A stretch of 64,000 nucleotides of DNA from Xanthomonas chitinilytica (GCF_026107455.2 NZ_JAPCHY010000001.1:186001-250000), one strand, 5' to 3'. Shown: positions 35,998-46,894, numbered from the stretch's first letter. A program made the numbers and translations. The notes: a model not told the origin generated them from the sequence alone.

Positions 35998-36260
35998 TGT
36001 GGATGCGCGCATGGGCCGGGATCTTCGCCGGCTTTTTCCTGGCCGCGGCAATCGCCGGGCTGGCCTGCTGGTTGCCGCCCGGCCCCTGGCAGAGCGCGCT
36101 GGTCCCGTCGCTGATCGCGTTCATCCCGCTGTGGATGATGGCGGCCACCTGCGCCTTCGCCTTCCGCACCGGGCGAGGCGCCTGGTGCGGGTTGGGCCTG
36201 GCCGCGCTCGCCGGCTTCGCCCTGTTGTGGCTGTTGCGCGCCAGTGGCGCGGTGCAATGA
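35997..36260 (+). CDS. Small membrane protein of iron-receptor operon (DUF3649-like)
   Basis: 87-aa protein with three membrane segments (IFAGFFLAAAIAGLACWL, LIAFIPLWMMAATCAFAF, GLGLAALAGFALLWLL). The arrangement resembles DUF3649 proteins found between TonB receptors and PepSY proteins. It is translationally coupled to the gene before it and lies 10 bp before the PepSY gene. Confidence 0.8.
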   Translation: MWMRAWAGIFAGFFLAAAIAGLACWLPPGPWQSALVPSLIAFIPLWMMAATCAFAFRTGRGAWCGLGLAALAGFALLWLLRASGAVQ

Positions 36261-36270
36261 GAATCCAGGC

Positions 36271-37845
36271 ATGAAGTTCAGTTCACAGACCCTGCGCACC
36301 TTCACCACCGTGCACACCTGGGTGGGCCTGGTCGCCGGCCTCGCGCTGTTCGTTGCGTTCTACGCCGGTGCCATCACCCTGTTCCACCACGACGTGCCGC
36401 TATGGCAGTCGCCGCATGCGATCGATGCGCCCCCGCAATCGCTGGACGACGCGCAACGCCTGCTCGACGGCGTGCTCGAACGCCATCCGGCCGCACGCAC
36501 GCATGTCGGCATGACCTTTCCGGGGATGGAAACACCGACGTCGGTCGCCTACTGGCAGGACGCCCGGGGCACCTGGCTGTTTGCCTGGGACGGCCAGCTG
36601 GAAGGCAGCCCGACCCCACCGCAGGCAGGCCTGGCCGAACTGGTCAACGAACTGCACTACAGCCTTGGCCTGCCGGTGGCCGGTACCTACCTGATGGGCG
36701 TCGTCAGCCTGCTGTATGGCGTCGCCCTGCTGTCCGGGCTGGTGATTCACCTGCCGCACCTGTTCCGGGACCTGTTCGCGCTGCGGCCCGGGCGCAACCT
36801 CAAGCAGCTGTGGCAGGACGCGCACAACGTGATCGGGGTGCTCAGCCTGCCGTTCCACCTGATGTTCGCGGTCACCGGCGCCCTCCTGTGCCTGGTGTTC
36901 CTGCAGATGGCTGCGCTCAATCCGCTGATCTTCGACAACAAACTGATGGAAGCCCTGCCGGGAGCGATGGACACCGCGCCGGTGCGTGCCAGCGCGGGCA
37001 CGCCCGCCCCCGCCGGTTCGTTGGCGATGTGGCACCAGCGCGCGATCGAGGTCGCCGCCGAACAGGGAATCGCGCAGTTCGAACCGGCCTATCTGAAGCT
37101 GGCGCACGCCGGCGACGCCAACGCCACCATCGAGATCACCGGCGAATCGCCGCGTTCGCTCGGGCCCCTTGGCGCGGTGGCGATGGAAGCAGGCACCGGC
37201 GAGGTACTGGCCACCCAGCTGCCGGGCCGGCGCGATGCCAACCACGCCACCCTGTCCTCGGCCTATGCGCTGCATTTCGGCGAATTCGGCAACGCGCTGG
37301 TGCCATGGCTGTACTTCCTGCTCGGGATCGGCGGCGCCTTCCTGTTCTATTCGGGCAACCTGCTGTGGATCGAGTCGCGGCGCAAGCGTCGCCAGGTGCA
37401 GCAGGGCCGCGCGCAGATCAACATGGCACGAGCCACGGTGGGCGTGTGCATCGGCCTGTGCGTGGCGGTCTCGGCGGCGTTCGTCGCTGCCCAGGTACTG
37501 GAGTCGTTGGCGCCGGCGCAGGCCGATGCCGGCATCCGCCGGGCCTGCTTCCTGACCTGGGCGGCCTGCGTGCTCTGGGCTGCGCTGCGCCATCCGGCAC
37601 AGGCGGCGCGCGAACTGCTGTGGCTGGCCGCGCTGGTCACCGCGCTGGTACCGCTGAGCCACGGCCTGATGACCGGTCGCTGGCCCTGGAACACGGCCAT
37701 TGCCGGGCACTGGCCGCTGTTCTGGATCGACGGTGTCGCCCTGGCGATGGCGCTGGGCTTCGCCGTGCTGGCACGGGCCACGGCGCGGCGTGCGCGCCAT
37801 GGCGATCCGCACAGCGTCTGGGCCGAGCCGGCGAAGGTGGGTTGA
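36271..37845 (+). CDS. PepSY-associated transmembrane protein, siderophore reduction/uptake
   Basis: 524-aa inner-membrane protein with an N-terminal PepSY_TM core (LRTFTTVHTWVGLVAGLALFVAFYAGAITLFHHDV, read in parts), a periplasmic region with PepSY-like repeats, a central helix VIGVLSLPFHLMFAVTGALL and about five C-terminal helices. Conserved His residues in the membrane segments could bind haem, as in FoxB/FhuF-associated ferric reductases. The ATG 36271 gives MKFSSQTLRTF. Last gene of the receptor operon; probably releases iron from siderophore in the periplasm (inference). Confidence 0.88.
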   Translation: MKFSSQTLRTFTTVHTWVGLVAGLALFVAFYAGAITLFHHDVPLWQSPHAIDAPPQSLDDAQRLLDGVLERHPAARTHVGMTFPGMETPTSVAYWQDARGTWLFAWDGQLEGSPTPPQAGLAELVNELHYSLGLPVAGTYLMGVVSLLYGVALLSGLVIHLPHLFRDLFALRPGRNLKQLWQDAHNVIGVLSLPFHLMFAVTGALLCLVFLQMAALNPLIFDNKLMEALPGAMDTAPVRASAGTPAPAGSLAMWHQRAIEVAAEQGIAQFEPAYLKLAHAGDANATIEITGESPRSLGPLGAVAMEAGTGEVLATQLPGRRDANHATLSSAYALHFGEFGNALVPWLYFLLGIGGAFLFYSGNLLWIESRRKRRQVQQGRAQINMARATVGVCIGLCVAVSAAFVAAQVLESLAPAQADAGIRRACFLTWAACVLWAALRHPAQAARELLWLAALVTALVPLSHGLMTGRWPWNTAIAGHWPLFWIDGVALAMALGFAVLARATARRARHGDPHSVWAEPAKVG

Positions 37846-37996
37846 GGCGGCCCCGGCCGAAGCGCCTTCCCGGCTTCGTCCGTCCCTTGCGTGCCGCCCC
37901 TGCGGCCTGCTTCGCTCCACCGTTGCCGCCCGCCTCGGCATCCTGTCTCGCGGGCGGAGCATCCACAGGCGCCGATGGTCCATCAGGGGACAAGCT

Positions 37997-38377
37997 TCAG
38001 GCGAAATCCTTGAGGATTTCGCCCACGCCCGGCGGCGAGATCTCGAAGCCCAGCGTGGTGCCGGGATTGACCACCACGCCATAGCCGCCCGGCACCCGCC
38101 GCAGCACCTCCAGCATCGGCCAGCGGATCGCATGCGGCGCCTGCTGCGAATGGATGCCCACGCGCGCCATGCCGGTGAACACCGCCACGTGCAGCACGCC
38201 CCGTTTGTCGAACAGCAGCGGGTCGAAACCGCTGCCGTCGGGCGTGACCAGGCTGCCGGTCAACAGCACCACCTCGGAGGCGACGAAGGCCTGCATGAAC
38301 GTGCGGATCGGCAGCGTGCCTTCCATCGCCGACTGCAGCAGCGTCTCGACGGGGGTCTGCGGGGGAAGCGTGTCCAT
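37997..38377 (-). CDS. SseB-family protein
   Basis: 126-aa cytoplasmic protein with an SseB N-terminal domain: ETLLQSAMEGTLPIRTFMQA, then LVTPDGSGFDPLLFDKRGVL, HVAVFTG and VVVNPGTTLGFEISPPGVGE. Function in this family is poorly defined; some members are secretion-related enhancers. Followed downstream by 140 bp of empty sequence, preceded by a REP pair. Confidence 0.88.
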   Translation of the reverse strand: MDTLPPQTPVETLLQSAMEGTLPIRTFMQAFVASEVVLLTGSLVTPDGSGFDPLLFDKRGVLHVAVFTGMARVGIHSQQAPHAIRWPMLEVLRRVPGGYGVVVNPGTTLGFEISPPGVGEILKDFA

Positions 38378-38442
38378 TGGCGGGAGGAGACCGGCGGGGC
38401 GACGATTGTACCGTTGTGGTGCCGCCCGGCCGTGGCGCCCCC

Positions 38443-38510
38443 GTAGGAGCGACGTGAGTCGCGAGCGGGCATTACCGGGAAAGCCCCGTCGCGACTCACG
38501 TCGCTCCTAC
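38443..38510 (+). repeat. GTAG-type REP palindrome pair
   Basis: GTAGGAGCGACGTGAGTCGC and its exact inverted copy ending GTCGCTCCTAC flank a 24-bp centre, a complete bipartite REP of the SMAG type. It sits between SseB and the amylase gene, where it may also act as a transcript-end stabiliser. Confidence 0.88.
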
Positions 38511-38544
38511 AGAAAAGCGGGGCCGGCAGACCCTGCGCGGTGCA

Positions 38545-40275
38545 TCACCGCGCAAGGAGCGCATCGCGTGCCCGCTGGTCGGCCATGGCGCGATCCAGCT
38601 CGCGCCGCAGGGCCTTCTGCTTCACCGGCGCGTCGAGCACGAACACCTTGGCGCCATGCGCCGGCACTTCGGCCTGCAACACGCCCTTCGCCGTCACAGT
38701 GCCGCCGTCCAGCGCGTCGCGCCAGTCGCCGGCCTGCAGATAGCGGCGTACTTCGAAGGAGTGCGCGGCATCGCCCTTGTTGAGCAGCACCAGCGCCGTC
38801 TGCGCCACGCCGTCGTGCTGCAGCACCCGGTAGAACGCCGCGGTATCGCCCTGCAGTTCCACCTCGACCTGCAGGCCGCGCTGCAGCGCCGGGGTGGCTT
38901 CGCGCAGCTTGGCGATCCGCTGCAGCTGCTGGTAGATGCGACTGCGCGGCGCGGCATCCACCCGCGCCTGGCCGAAGTAGGCGCGGTTGCCGGCATGTTC
39001 GGCGCGCCCGCGCATGAAGCCGGTTTCCGAGCCGTAGTAGACCACCGGGATGCCGCGTGCGGTGAACAGCCAGTTGTGGGCGTCGATGAAACCGTCGTCG
39101 CTGGCGTCCAGCCGCGGCATGTCGTGGTTGTCGTAGAACGTCATCAGCTCGTACGGATTGGCGTACGGCCCGCCTTCCAGGTGCAGCGGCTCGCGCAGGC
39201 GCTCGAAACCGGCCCGCTCGTGGCCAAATACCGCCTCCAACCCCTGCTTGAGCGGGAAGTCGAGCACGCTGACATCGGCGTTCTGCGGCCAGGTGTGCTC
39301 GGCGATGCTGGCGGCGTCGTAGTCGAACGCCTCGCCGAACATGAACATGCCCGGATGCTCGGCGCGGATGCGGCGCACGAATTCGTGCCACCACGGGTGC
39401 GGCAGCCAGCCGATGGTGTCGATGCGCAGGGCGTCGGCGCCCTGCCCCAGCCATTGCAGGTAGGCGCCCACCAGGTAGTCCATGACCGCCGGGTTGTCCT
39501 GGTCGAAGTCGGCCAGCTCGGCCAGGTTGCCGTCGAAGATCGAGCCTTCGCTGGCGTCGACCACGCCCACATTGTTGTAGAACGCATGCAGCGGATTGCG
39601 CTTCGGCTCCAGCTGCTGCGGCGGCAGGTTCTGGTGGTCGGCGATCAGCTTGCCGTCCTTGTCGAACAACTGGCCGAACTGCGGCTGCCGCCTGGGCATG
39701 GTCCATGCCGGCGAACCGTGGTTGCCGACGATGTCCAGCACCACCTTGAGCTGCTGCGCGTGCATGCCGCGGGTGAAACCGGCGAAATCCAGACCCGCGC
39801 TGGGCAGGTGCTCGTCCAGCTCGTAGAAGTTCACGCCCCAGTAGCCGTGGTAGCCGGTCTTGCCGCGGTCGGTGAGCGAGCTGTCGCAGCTGACCGGCTT
39901 GCCGCCGGTGAAGGCCTGGTCCGGGTTGTCGACGATGGGCGTGATCCACACCGCGCCGAAGCCGAGATCGCGGATGTAGCCGGCGTTGTCGAGCACGCCC
40001 TTGAAGTCGCCGCCGAGGTAGCCGATGTTGCCGTCGATGCCGTCCGGGCAATGCACCGGGATGTCGAAGGTGCGGTGTTCCCCGCCCTGGTCGCGATGGT
40101 CGTTGCCGGTGTCGCCATTGACGAAGCGGTCGGTGACCACGAAGTACACCGCGTTGCCGGCGAACGGTTCCAGCGTGCCGTAGTAGTCGTCGGCCGCCAA
40201 CGCGGAGGCGCCGCCGGCCAGGCCGAGGCCCAGTACCAGCGGCCGCAGGATCGGACGGGGATTCGGTCGTTTCAT
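38545..40275 (-). CDS. Exported alpha-amylase family (GH13) enzyme
   Basis: 576-aa enzyme hydrolysing starch or maltodextrin outside the cytoplasm. Signal peptide [20 protein letters not shown]...ALA. The TIM-barrel has DIVGNHG (region I), the nucleophile Asp286 in DALRIDTIGW, acid/base Glu315 in MFGEAFDYD and Asp385 in YDNHDMPRLD. The domain B insert and CGTase-like N-terminal VYFVVTDRFVNGDTGND suggest a cyclomaltodextrinase/CGTase-related amylase rather than a classic exo-enzyme. Its ATG overlaps the MFS transporter stop (TGATG), so transport and hydrolysis are co-expressed. Confidence 0.92.
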   Translation of the reverse strand: MKRPNPRPILRPLVLGLGLAGGASALAADDYYGTLEPFAGNAVYFVVTDRFVNGDTGNDHRDQGGEHRTFDIPVHCPDGIDGNIGYLGGDFKGVLDNAGYIRDLGFGAVWITPIVDNPDQAFTGGKPVSCDSSLTDRGKTGYHGYWGVNFYELDEHLPSAGLDFAGFTRGMHAQQLKVVLDIVGNHGSPAWTMPRRQPQFGQLFDKDGKLIADHQNLPPQQLEPKRNPLHAFYNNVGVVDASEGSIFDGNLAELADFDQDNPAVMDYLVGAYLQWLGQGADALRIDTIGWLPHPWWHEFVRRIRAEHPGMFMFGEAFDYDAASIAEHTWPQNADVSVLDFPLKQGLEAVFGHERAGFERLREPLHLEGGPYANPYELMTFYDNHDMPRLDASDDGFIDAHNWLFTARGIPVVYYGSETGFMRGRAEHAGNRAYFGQARVDAAPRSRIYQQLQRIAKLREATPALQRGLQVEVELQGDTAAFYRVLQHDGVAQTALVLLNKGDAAHSFEVRRYLQAGDWRDALDGGTVTAKGVLQAEVPAHGAKVFVLDAPVKQKALRRELDRAMADQRARDALLAR

Positions 40276-41663
40276 CAGTGTCCCTGGAGTTGCGGAAGGG
40301 AGGCTTCGGCCGGCGTGGTCTCACTGACCCGAAGCAGCGACAGTGCCGCCAGCAGCAGGCTCGCGCCGCTGATCACCAGCGCGAAGATCGGCTGGTTGCC
40401 GAAGAACGCGCGCAGCGCCGGGCCGAGCAGGGTCGCGGCGACGATCTGCGGGATCACGATGAACATGTTGAAGATGCCCATGTAGATGCCCATGCGCTCG
40501 GACGGCACGTGGCTGGACAGCAGCGCGTAGGGCATCGACAGGATGCTGGCCCAGGCCACGCCCACCAGCGCAAACGAAGCGATCAGCCACGCCGGCTGCG
40601 GCACGAACCACATCGACAGGAAGCCGATGCCGCCCAGCGCCAGGGAAACGCCGTGCACCAGACGGCGGTTGAGCGGCCTGCGCGCGGCGTAGAAGCTCAG
40701 CAGCAGCGCGACCAGCATCGACGACAGCCCGTAGTAGCCCATGTAGGAACCGACCAGGTCGGCGGCGTTCTGGAACGCGGCATTGGCCGACTGGAACGCG
40801 GCGGCCTGCGCCGGCACGCCCATGTCGAACGCGGCCGGGTCCGGCGCCGGCGCCTTGAACACGTGCTCGGTCAGTGCCGGGGTGGCCATGCTCCACATCG
40901 CGAAGAACGCCAGCCAGCTGAAGAACTGCACCATGCCCAGCCGCCGCATCTGCACCGGCATGTGCGCGACGTGTTTCACGATGCCGGCGACGAAGTTGCC
41001 CTGGCCGCGGTTTTCCTCGCGGAAACGCTCGATGTCCTCCGGCGGATACTCGCGGGTGGTCAGCACCGTCACCAGGATGCTGGCGATGAACACGAAGGCG
41101 CCGATGGCGAAGGCGATCTTCACCGACGGCGGCACCACCCCGGGACCGGCTTCGTTGGGAACGCCCAGCGAAGCGACGAACCACGGCAGGTTGCTGGCCA
41201 CCCAGGTGCCGATGCCGATGATCAGCGTCTGCAGCACGAAGCCGTAGGAACGCTGGTTCTCCGGCAGCTTGTCGGCCACCAGCGCGCGGAACGGCTCCAT
41301 GCTGATGTTGATCGAGGCATCCAGCACCCACAGCAGGCCGGCCGCGATCCACAGCGTCGGCGAGTGCGGCATGCACAGCAGCGCGATCGAACTGAGGATC
41401 GCGCCGACCAGGAAGAAGGGGCGGCGTCGCCCCAGCCGCGGATGCCAGGTGCGGTCGCTGAACCAGCCGACCACCGGCTGCACCAGCAGCCCGGTCAGCG
41501 GCGCGGCGATCCACAGCAGCGGCAGCGCGTCCTTGTCCGCGCCCAGCGTCTGGAAGATGCGCGACATGAAGCCGCCCTGCAGCGCGAAGCCGAACTGGAT
41601 GCCGAGGAATCCGAACGACATGTTCCAGATCTGCCAGAACGACAGCTGCGGTTTGCTGTTCAT
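40275..41663 (-). CDS. MFS sugar transporter (SLC45/sucrose-maltose type)
   Basis: 462-aa inner-membrane symporter with about 12 helices. The first half carries the MFS motif [20 protein letters not shown] after helix 2, and [20 protein letters not shown] opens helix 1. This subgroup imports maltose or other disaccharides in xanthomonads and caulobacters. Start ATG 41663 has AGGGGGGAA about 9 bp upstream. It heads the transporter-amylase operon, divergent from pullulanase with the operator candidate between them. Confidence 0.92.
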   Translation of the reverse strand: MNSKPQLSFWQIWNMSFGFLGIQFGFALQGGFMSRIFQTLGADKDALPLLWIAAPLTGLLVQPVVGWFSDRTWHPRLGRRRPFFLVGAILSSIALLCMPHSPTLWIAAGLLWVLDASINISMEPFRALVADKLPENQRSYGFVLQTLIIGIGTWVASNLPWFVASLGVPNEAGPGVVPPSVKIAFAIGAFVFIASILVTVLTTREYPPEDIERFREENRGQGNFVAGIVKHVAHMPVQMRRLGMVQFFSWLAFFAMWSMATPALTEHVFKAPAPDPAAFDMGVPAQAAAFQSANAAFQNAADLVGSYMGYYGLSSMLVALLLSFYAARRPLNRRLVHGVSLALGGIGFLSMWFVPQPAWLIASFALVGVAWASILSMPYALLSSHVPSERMGIYMGIFNMFIVIPQIVAATLLGPALRAFFGNQPIFALVISGASLLLAALSLLRVSETTPAEASLPQLQGH

Positions 41664-41759
41664 CAAGCGGTTCCCCCCTCCGGGAATCACGGATGCGATG
41701 TATCGGCACGGATGCGCCGCGGCCATGGTAGAGGCGCGACGACGGGCACGCACAGCCGG

Positions 41760-41773
41760 CGCATACGTATTCA
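41760..41773 (+). promoter_or_regulatory. LacI-type operator candidate between MFS and pullulanase genes
   Basis: CGCATACGTATTCA: an ATACGTAT palindromic core extended by TTC on one side and GC on the other, close to the ideal TGAATACGTATTCA. The flanking 16 bases GCATACGTATTCATGC match 15 of 16 at 49794-49809. It lies 97 bp from the MFS start and 98 bp from the pullulanase start, so one bound protein could control both. Confidence 0.7.
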
Positions 41774-41871
41774 TGCCGACGGGGACGGCCGGAACTCCGC
41801 CGGTCCGTGGAATAGTGGCCGGACCGCGCACCGCGCGGCACCACCGACACCAGCATTCCCGGGAGGGGACG

Positions 41872-44655
41872 ATGCGACATCGGACGCGCGACGGCGACAG
41901 CCGGCGCCCGCACCTGCGCGCCCTGTGCACGGCGCGACACTGGCTGGCGCCCCTGCTGCTGCCGGCAGCGGCCCTCGCGCAGGCCACGCCATTGCCGGCC
42001 GCCGACTGCGACGCGGCTCCCACCACCCTGATCGCCGCCGACCTGCATGCGCCGGACGAAGCCCGGGCGCTGTGGCTGGACCGGCGCACCCTGCGCTGGC
42101 CGGGCGCCGAGCCGTCATCGCGCTACCGGCTCCATTACGCTCCGCGCGGCGGCATCCGCGCCATGCCGGGGCAGCCCGTGGCCGGCGCCGCAGGCGCGAT
42201 CGCGTTGCGCGCATCGACCGCGGCGCTCGACGAAACCACGCGCCTGCGCTTCGCCCATGCCGGCGACGGCGCCACGCTCGCGCTCGACCTGGACGATGCG
42301 CGCCTGCGCGAACTGCATCGCCAGGCGCTGGTGCTGGTGCAGGAGGACAGTGCCGGCCGCACGATCCGCGCCACCGCGCTGCAGGCGCCCGGCGCGCTGG
42401 ACGACCTCTATGCCGCCGCGGCCGATGCCCCCGGGCTGGGCGCGCACCCGGCCACCGACGGCACCGCCTTCGCGCTGTGGGCGCCGACCGCGCAGGCGGT
42501 ATCGGTCTGCGTGTATCCCGACGACCGCCAGCACGCCGCGCGGCGCGAGCCGGCGCGTTTCGACCCGGCCACCGGCCTGTGGTCGGCCAGCGTGCCCGGC
42601 GACCTGCGCGGCCACTACTACACCTGGCTGGTCGACGTGTACGCGCGCGGCACCGGCCTGGTCCGCAACCGCGTCACCGACCCGTATTCGGTGAGCCTGG
42701 GCAGCGATTCGCAGCGCAGCTACATCGCCGACCTGGACGACCCCGCGCTGGCGCCGGCCGGCTGGAACGCCGCGCCACGACCGGCGCCGCTGGCCGCGCA
42801 GACCGACATGTCGATCTACGAGCTGCACGTGCGCGACTTCTCGATCGGCGACCCGACCGTGGCCGACGCGCACCGCGGCCGCTACCTTGCTTTCACCGAC
42901 GCCGGCAGCGCCGGCATGGCCCACCTGCGCGCGCTCGCGCAGGCCGGCCTGACCGACCTGCACCTGCTGCCGGTCTACGACTTCGCCAGCGTGCCCGAGG
43001 CCGGCTGCGCGACGCCGCAGGTGCCGGACGCGGCGCCCGACAGCGACGCGCAGCAGGCCGCGGTGATGGCCCTGGCCGCCCGCGACTGCTTCAACTGGGG
43101 CTACGACCCCTGGCACTTCAATGCGCCCGAGGGCAGCTACGCCAGCGATCCGGCCGACGGCGCGGCGCGCATCCGCGAGTTCCGCGCCATGGTCATGGCG
43201 CTGCATGCGCTGGGCCTGCGCGTGGGCATGGACGTGGTCTACAACCACACCCATGCCGCCGGCCAGGACCCGCGTTCGGTGCTGGACCGGATCGTGCCCG
43301 GCTACTACCACCGCCTCGATGCCGCCGGGAACGTGGAGCGGAGCACCTGCTGCGAGAACACCGCCACCGAGCACATGATGATGGCGCGGCTGATGATCGA
43401 TTCGGCCGAGCTGTGGGTGCGCCACTACCGGATCGACTCGTTCCGCTTCGACCTGATGGGCCACCAGCCGCGCGCGGCGATGGAAGCGCTGCAGCGCCGG
43501 GTGGACGCGGCCGCCGGCCGCCGCGTGCAGCTGATCGGCGAGGGCTGGAACTTCGGCGAGGTCGCCGATGGCGCCCGCTTCGTCCAGGCCTCGCAGCTGT
43601 CGCTGGCCGGCAGCGGCATCGGCACCTTCAGCGACCGCGCGCGCGATGCGCTGCGCGGCGGCGGCCCGAGCGACCGCGGCCGCGACAAGGTGGCGCGGCA
43701 GGGCTGGCTCAACGGCCTGCACTACGCGCCCAACGCCGAGGCCGATCCGGCGGCCGGCCGCGACGCCCTGCTGCACGCGGCCGACCTGGTCCGCGTGGGC
43801 CTGGCCGGCACCCTGCGCGACTATGTGCTGGCCACCGCCGACGGCAGCGCGAAGCCGCTGCACGCGATCGACTACGGCGGCCAGCCGGCCGGCTACGCCG
43901 CCGCGCCGGACGAAGTGGTCAACTACGTCGAGAACCACGACAACGAGACCCTGTACGACCTCAACGCCTACCGGCTGCCGGCGGGAACCTCCAGCGGGGA
44001 CCGCGCACGGGTGCAGGTGCTGGGCATGGCCAGCACCGCCTTCAGCCAGGGCGTGGCCTACTTCCACGCCGGCATCGACACGCTGCGCTCCAAGTCGATG
44101 GACCGCAACAGCTTCGACTCCGGCGACTGGTTCAACCGGCTGGACTGGAGCTACCGCGACAACTTCTTCGGCACCGGCCTGCCGCCGTCCGAAGGCAATG
44201 GCGAGGATTGGCCATGGATCGCCCCGCGCCTGGCCGACCCGTCGATCCGTCCGGCGCCGGCCGATATCGCCTTCGCCCGCGACGCGCTGCGCGACCTGCT
44301 GGCGATCCGCGCCAGTTCCCCGCTGTTCCGCCTGCGCAGCGCGCAGGAGGTTGCCGCACGGCTGCGCTTCCCCAACAGCGGGCCGGCGCAGAATCCGCTG
44401 ATGATCGCCGGGCATCTCGACGGCGGCGGCTACCCGGACGCCGGCTTCGGCGAAATCCTGTACCTGCTCAACGCCTCGCCGCAGCCGCAGGTGCTGGAGC
44501 TGCCGTCCGAACGCGGCAAGCGCTACGTGCTGCACCCCGTGCACCGTGCCGCCGGCGCCGCCGACCCGCGCCCGCGCGAACAGGCCCGCTTCGATCCTGA
44601 CCGCGGCCGCTTCAGCGTGCCGCCGCGCACCGCCCTCGTCTACGTCCTGGAGTGA
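41872..44655 (+). CDS. pulA: Pullulanase (type I, GH13, DUF3372-type)
   Basis: 927-aa exported debranching enzyme that cuts alpha-1,6 bonds. After a signal peptide ([14 protein letters not shown]) come an N-terminal carbohydrate-binding region, a CBM48 ([20 protein letters not shown]) and the GH13 core: [10 protein letters not shown] (the pullulanase YNWGYDP motif appears as [11 protein letters not shown]), DVVYNHTHA, nucleophile Asp527 (SFRFDLMGH), Glu557 (IGEGWNFGE) and Asp690 (VENHDNET). The C-terminal domain is beta-rich. ATG 41872 has GGGAGGGG 7 bp upstream. The GH97 gene follows at 8 bp and is probably co-transcribed. Confidence 0.95.
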   Translation: MRHRTRDGDSRRPHLRALCTARHWLAPLLLPAAALAQATPLPAADCDAAPTTLIAADLHAPDEARALWLDRRTLRWPGAEPSSRYRLHYAPRGGIRAMPGQPVAGAAGAIALRASTAALDETTRLRFAHAGDGATLALDLDDARLRELHRQALVLVQEDSAGRTIRATALQAPGALDDLYAAAADAPGLGAHPATDGTAFALWAPTAQAVSVCVYPDDRQHAARREPARFDPATGLWSASVPGDLRGHYYTWLVDVYARGTGLVRNRVTDPYSVSLGSDSQRSYIADLDDPALAPAGWNAAPRPAPLAAQTDMSIYELHVRDFSIGDPTVADAHRGRYLAFTDAGSAGMAHLRALAQAGLTDLHLLPVYDFASVPEAGCATPQVPDAAPDSDAQQAAVMALAARDCFNWGYDPWHFNAPEGSYASDPADGAARIREFRAMVMALHALGLRVGMDVVYNHTHAAGQDPRSVLDRIVPGYYHRLDAAGNVERSTCCENTATEHMMMARLMIDSAELWVRHYRIDSFRFDLMGHQPRAAMEALQRRVDAAAGRRVQLIGEGWNFGEVADGARFVQASQLSLAGSGIGTFSDRARDALRGGGPSDRGRDKVARQGWLNGLHYAPNAEADPAAGRDALLHAADLVRVGLAGTLRDYVLATADGSAKPLHAIDYGGQPAGYAAAPDEVVNYVENHDNETLYDLNAYRLPAGTSSGDRARVQVLGMASTAFSQGVAYFHAGIDTLRSKSMDRNSFDSGDWFNRLDWSYRDNFFGTGLPPSEGNGEDWPWIAPRLADPSIRPAPADIAFARDALRDLLAIRASSPLFRLRSAQEVAARLRFPNSGPAQNPLMIAGHLDGGGYPDAGFGEILYLLNASPQPQVLELPSERGKRYVLHPVHRAAGAADPRPREQARFDPDRGRFSVPPRTALVYVLE

Positions 44656-44663
44656 GAACCGCC

Positions 44664-46736
44664 ATGAGCGACCGACGCCCTGCCTTTTCCCGTTTCCTGC
44701 GCAACCCGGCATTGCCGGCGCTGGCGCTGCTGCTGGCCGCCGCGGTGCCGGTCCACGCCGACACCCTGGCCCACGTCGCCTCGCCCGGCGGGGTGCTCGA
44801 CGTGACCCTGGAATCGCAGCACGAAGGCCGCCTGGCCTACCGGGTCGAACGCAGGGGCGAAGCCGTGATCGCGCCGTCGCGGCTGGGCTTCCTGCTCGGC
44901 GACGGCCGCCTGGAACGCAACCTGGAACTGGTCGGCCAGTCCAGCCGCAGCTTCGACGAGACCTGGGAGCAGCCCTGGGGCGAGCGCCGCCTGACCCGCA
45001 ACCGCTACAACGAACTGCGCGCCAGCTTCGCCGAGAAGGGCCGCGATCGCCGCTTCGACGTGGTGTTCCGCGTCTACGACGACGGGGTCGGCTTCCGCTA
45101 CGAATTTCCCGAGCAGAAGGCCATGGACGAGGCGCGGATCCGCGCCGAGCTGACCGAATTCGCCCTCGCCCGCCCGGCCACCGCCTGGTGGATCCCGGCC
45201 TTCGAATGGAACCGCGAGGAATACCTGTACCAGCGCACGCCGTTGTCGCAGGTGGGCACCGCGCAGACGCCGATCACCCTGCGCACCGACGGCGGCCTGC
45301 ACGTTTCGATCCACGAGGCCGCCCTGGTCGACTACGCCGGCATGAACCTGGCCAAGGGCGACGGCGACGTGCTGCGCGCCGCGCTCACGCCCGGCAGCGG
45401 CGAGGCCGCGGTGGTGCGCAAGCTGCCGTTCGCCACGCCGTGGCGCACGCTGCAGATCGGCGAGCGTGCCGGCGACCTGGTCGAGTCCAGCCTGGTCCTC
45501 AACCTCAACGAACCCAATGCCATCGGCGACGTCAGCTGGTTCACCCCGGCCAAGTACGTCGGCGTGTGGTGGTCGCTGCACCTGGAGACCGAGACCTGGG
45601 GCAGCGGGCCGAAGCACGGCGCCACCACCGCCAATACCCGGCGCTACATCGATTTCGCCGCCGACAACGGCTTCCGCGGCGTGCTGGTGGAAGGCTGGAA
45701 TCCGGGTTGGGACGGCGACTGGTTCGCCAACGGCTGGGGCTTCGACTTCACCCGCCCCACCCCGGACTTCGACCTGGAAGGCCTGGCCAAGTACGCTGCC
45801 GGCAAAGGCGTGCACCTGGTCGGCCACCACGAGACCGCCTGCGCGGTCAGCCACTACGAACGCCAGCTGCCGGCCGCGCTGGAGCTGTATGCGCGCAACG
45901 GCGTCGACGTGGTCAAGACCGGCTACGTCTGCGACGCCGGCGACATCCAGCGCCAGGACCATGACGGCGCCCCGGTGCTGCGCGAATGGCACGAAGGCCA
46001 GTGGATGAGCAACCACCACCTGCGCGTGGTCCGCGAAGCCGCCAGGCGGCGCATCGCGATCAACGCGCACGAGCCGATCAAGGACACCGGGCTGCGCCGC
46101 ACGTACCCGAACTGGGTCTCGCGCGAAGGCGCCCGCGGCATGGAGTTCAACGCCTGGGGCAACCCGCCGAACCCGCCCGAACACGAAGCCACGCTGGTGT
46201 TCACCCGCATGCTGGCCGGGCCGATGGACTTCACCCCCGGCATCGTCAGCCTGAAGGGGCGCCACGGCCTGCCGCTGCGCAGCACCCTGGCCAAGCAGCT
46301 GGCGCTGTACGTGGTGCTGTACAGCCCGATCCAGATGGTCGCCGACCTGCCCGAGCACTACGCGCAGCAGCCGCAGGCGCTGCAGTTCATCCGCGACGTG
46401 GCGGTGGACTGGGAGGAAAGCCGCGTGGTCGACGGCCAGGTCGGCGAGTACGTGACCCTCGCGCGCAAGGCCCGCGGCAGCGAAGAGTGGTTCCTCGGCA
46501 GCGTCGGCGATGGCCATGCGCGCGAACTCAAGGCCCCGCTGTCCTTCCTCGCCCCCGGCCGCCGCTACCGTGCCGAGATCTACCGCGACGGCGACGGCGC
46601 GGACTGGGAAAAGTCCCCGTTCGCCTTCGTCCGCGAGACCCGCGAGGTCGGTCGCGACGACACGCTGACCCTGCGCCTGGGCGCCGGCGGCGGACAGGCG
46701 ATCCGCTTCGTCCCACTGGATTCGGAACGGCACTGA
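44664..46736 (+). CDS. GH97 alpha-glucosidase (inverting type)
   Basis: 690-aa exported glucosidase related to SusB of Bacteroides, releasing glucose from malto-oligosaccharides. Signal peptide to VPVHA; N-terminal beta-sandwich (about 25-280), TIM barrel and C-terminal domain. SusB-like catalytic or calcium glutamates are present: Glu390 in GHHETAC, Glu470 in INAHEPIKDTG, Glu488 and Glu494 in REGARGMEFNAWG. These define the inverting branch; the Asp nucleophile of retaining GH97 enzymes is not needed. The ATG at 44664 is preceded by GGAG; a GTG at 44652 overlaps the pulA stop and is an alternative. Confidence 0.94.
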   Translation: MSDRRPAFSRFLRNPALPALALLLAAAVPVHADTLAHVASPGGVLDVTLESQHEGRLAYRVERRGEAVIAPSRLGFLLGDGRLERNLELVGQSSRSFDETWEQPWGERRLTRNRYNELRASFAEKGRDRRFDVVFRVYDDGVGFRYEFPEQKAMDEARIRAELTEFALARPATAWWIPAFEWNREEYLYQRTPLSQVGTAQTPITLRTDGGLHVSIHEAALVDYAGMNLAKGDGDVLRAALTPGSGEAAVVRKLPFATPWRTLQIGERAGDLVESSLVLNLNEPNAIGDVSWFTPAKYVGVWWSLHLETETWGSGPKHGATTANTRRYIDFAADNGFRGVLVEGWNPGWDGDWFANGWGFDFTRPTPDFDLEGLAKYAAGKGVHLVGHHETACAVSHYERQLPAALELYARNGVDVVKTGYVCDAGDIQRQDHDGAPVLREWHEGQWMSNHHLRVVREAARRRIAINAHEPIKDTGLRRTYPNWVSREGARGMEFNAWGNPPNPPEHEATLVFTRMLAGPMDFTPGIVSLKGRHGLPLRSTLAKQLALYVVLYSPIQMVADLPEHYAQQPQALQFIRDVAVDWEESRVVDGQVGEYVTLARKARGSEEWFLGSVGDGHARELKAPLSFLAPGRRYRAEIYRDGDGADWEKSPFAFVRETREVGRDDTLTLRLGAGGGQAIRFVPLDSERH

Positions 46737-46750
46737 TTCGTCCGTGCCGG

Positions 46751-46782
46751 AGTTGCCGGCCCCTCTCTCCGGGCCGGCAACT
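46751..46782 (+). terminator. Strong hairpin after pulA-GH97 operon
   Basis: A perfect 12-bp stem AGTTGCCGGCCC/GGGCCGGCAACT with an 8-nt loop, 14 bp after the stop. No T tract follows, so it may be a transcript-end stabiliser or a weak terminator. Confidence 0.5.
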
Positions 46783-46872
46783 CTCCGATGCCGTTCTTTC
46801 CCGTTCGGGACGAATCGCGACCGATGGCCCGGGGCCACGCAGCATCGCCCCGACCAGCAACAGCAATACCTT

Positions 46873-46894
46873 GTAGGAGCGACGTCAGTCGCGA
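46873..46894 (+). repeat. GTAG REP half-element (left)
   Basis: GTAGGAGCGACGTCAGTCGC plus GA. Its exact inverted partner is not next to it but at 47962-47983, 1.07 kb away. Confidence 0.85.

Noticed and set aside
40278..44600. A 1,440-residue open frame on plus
   Set aside because: It is antisense to the MFS and amylase genes and out of frame with pullulanase; no domain is recognisable.
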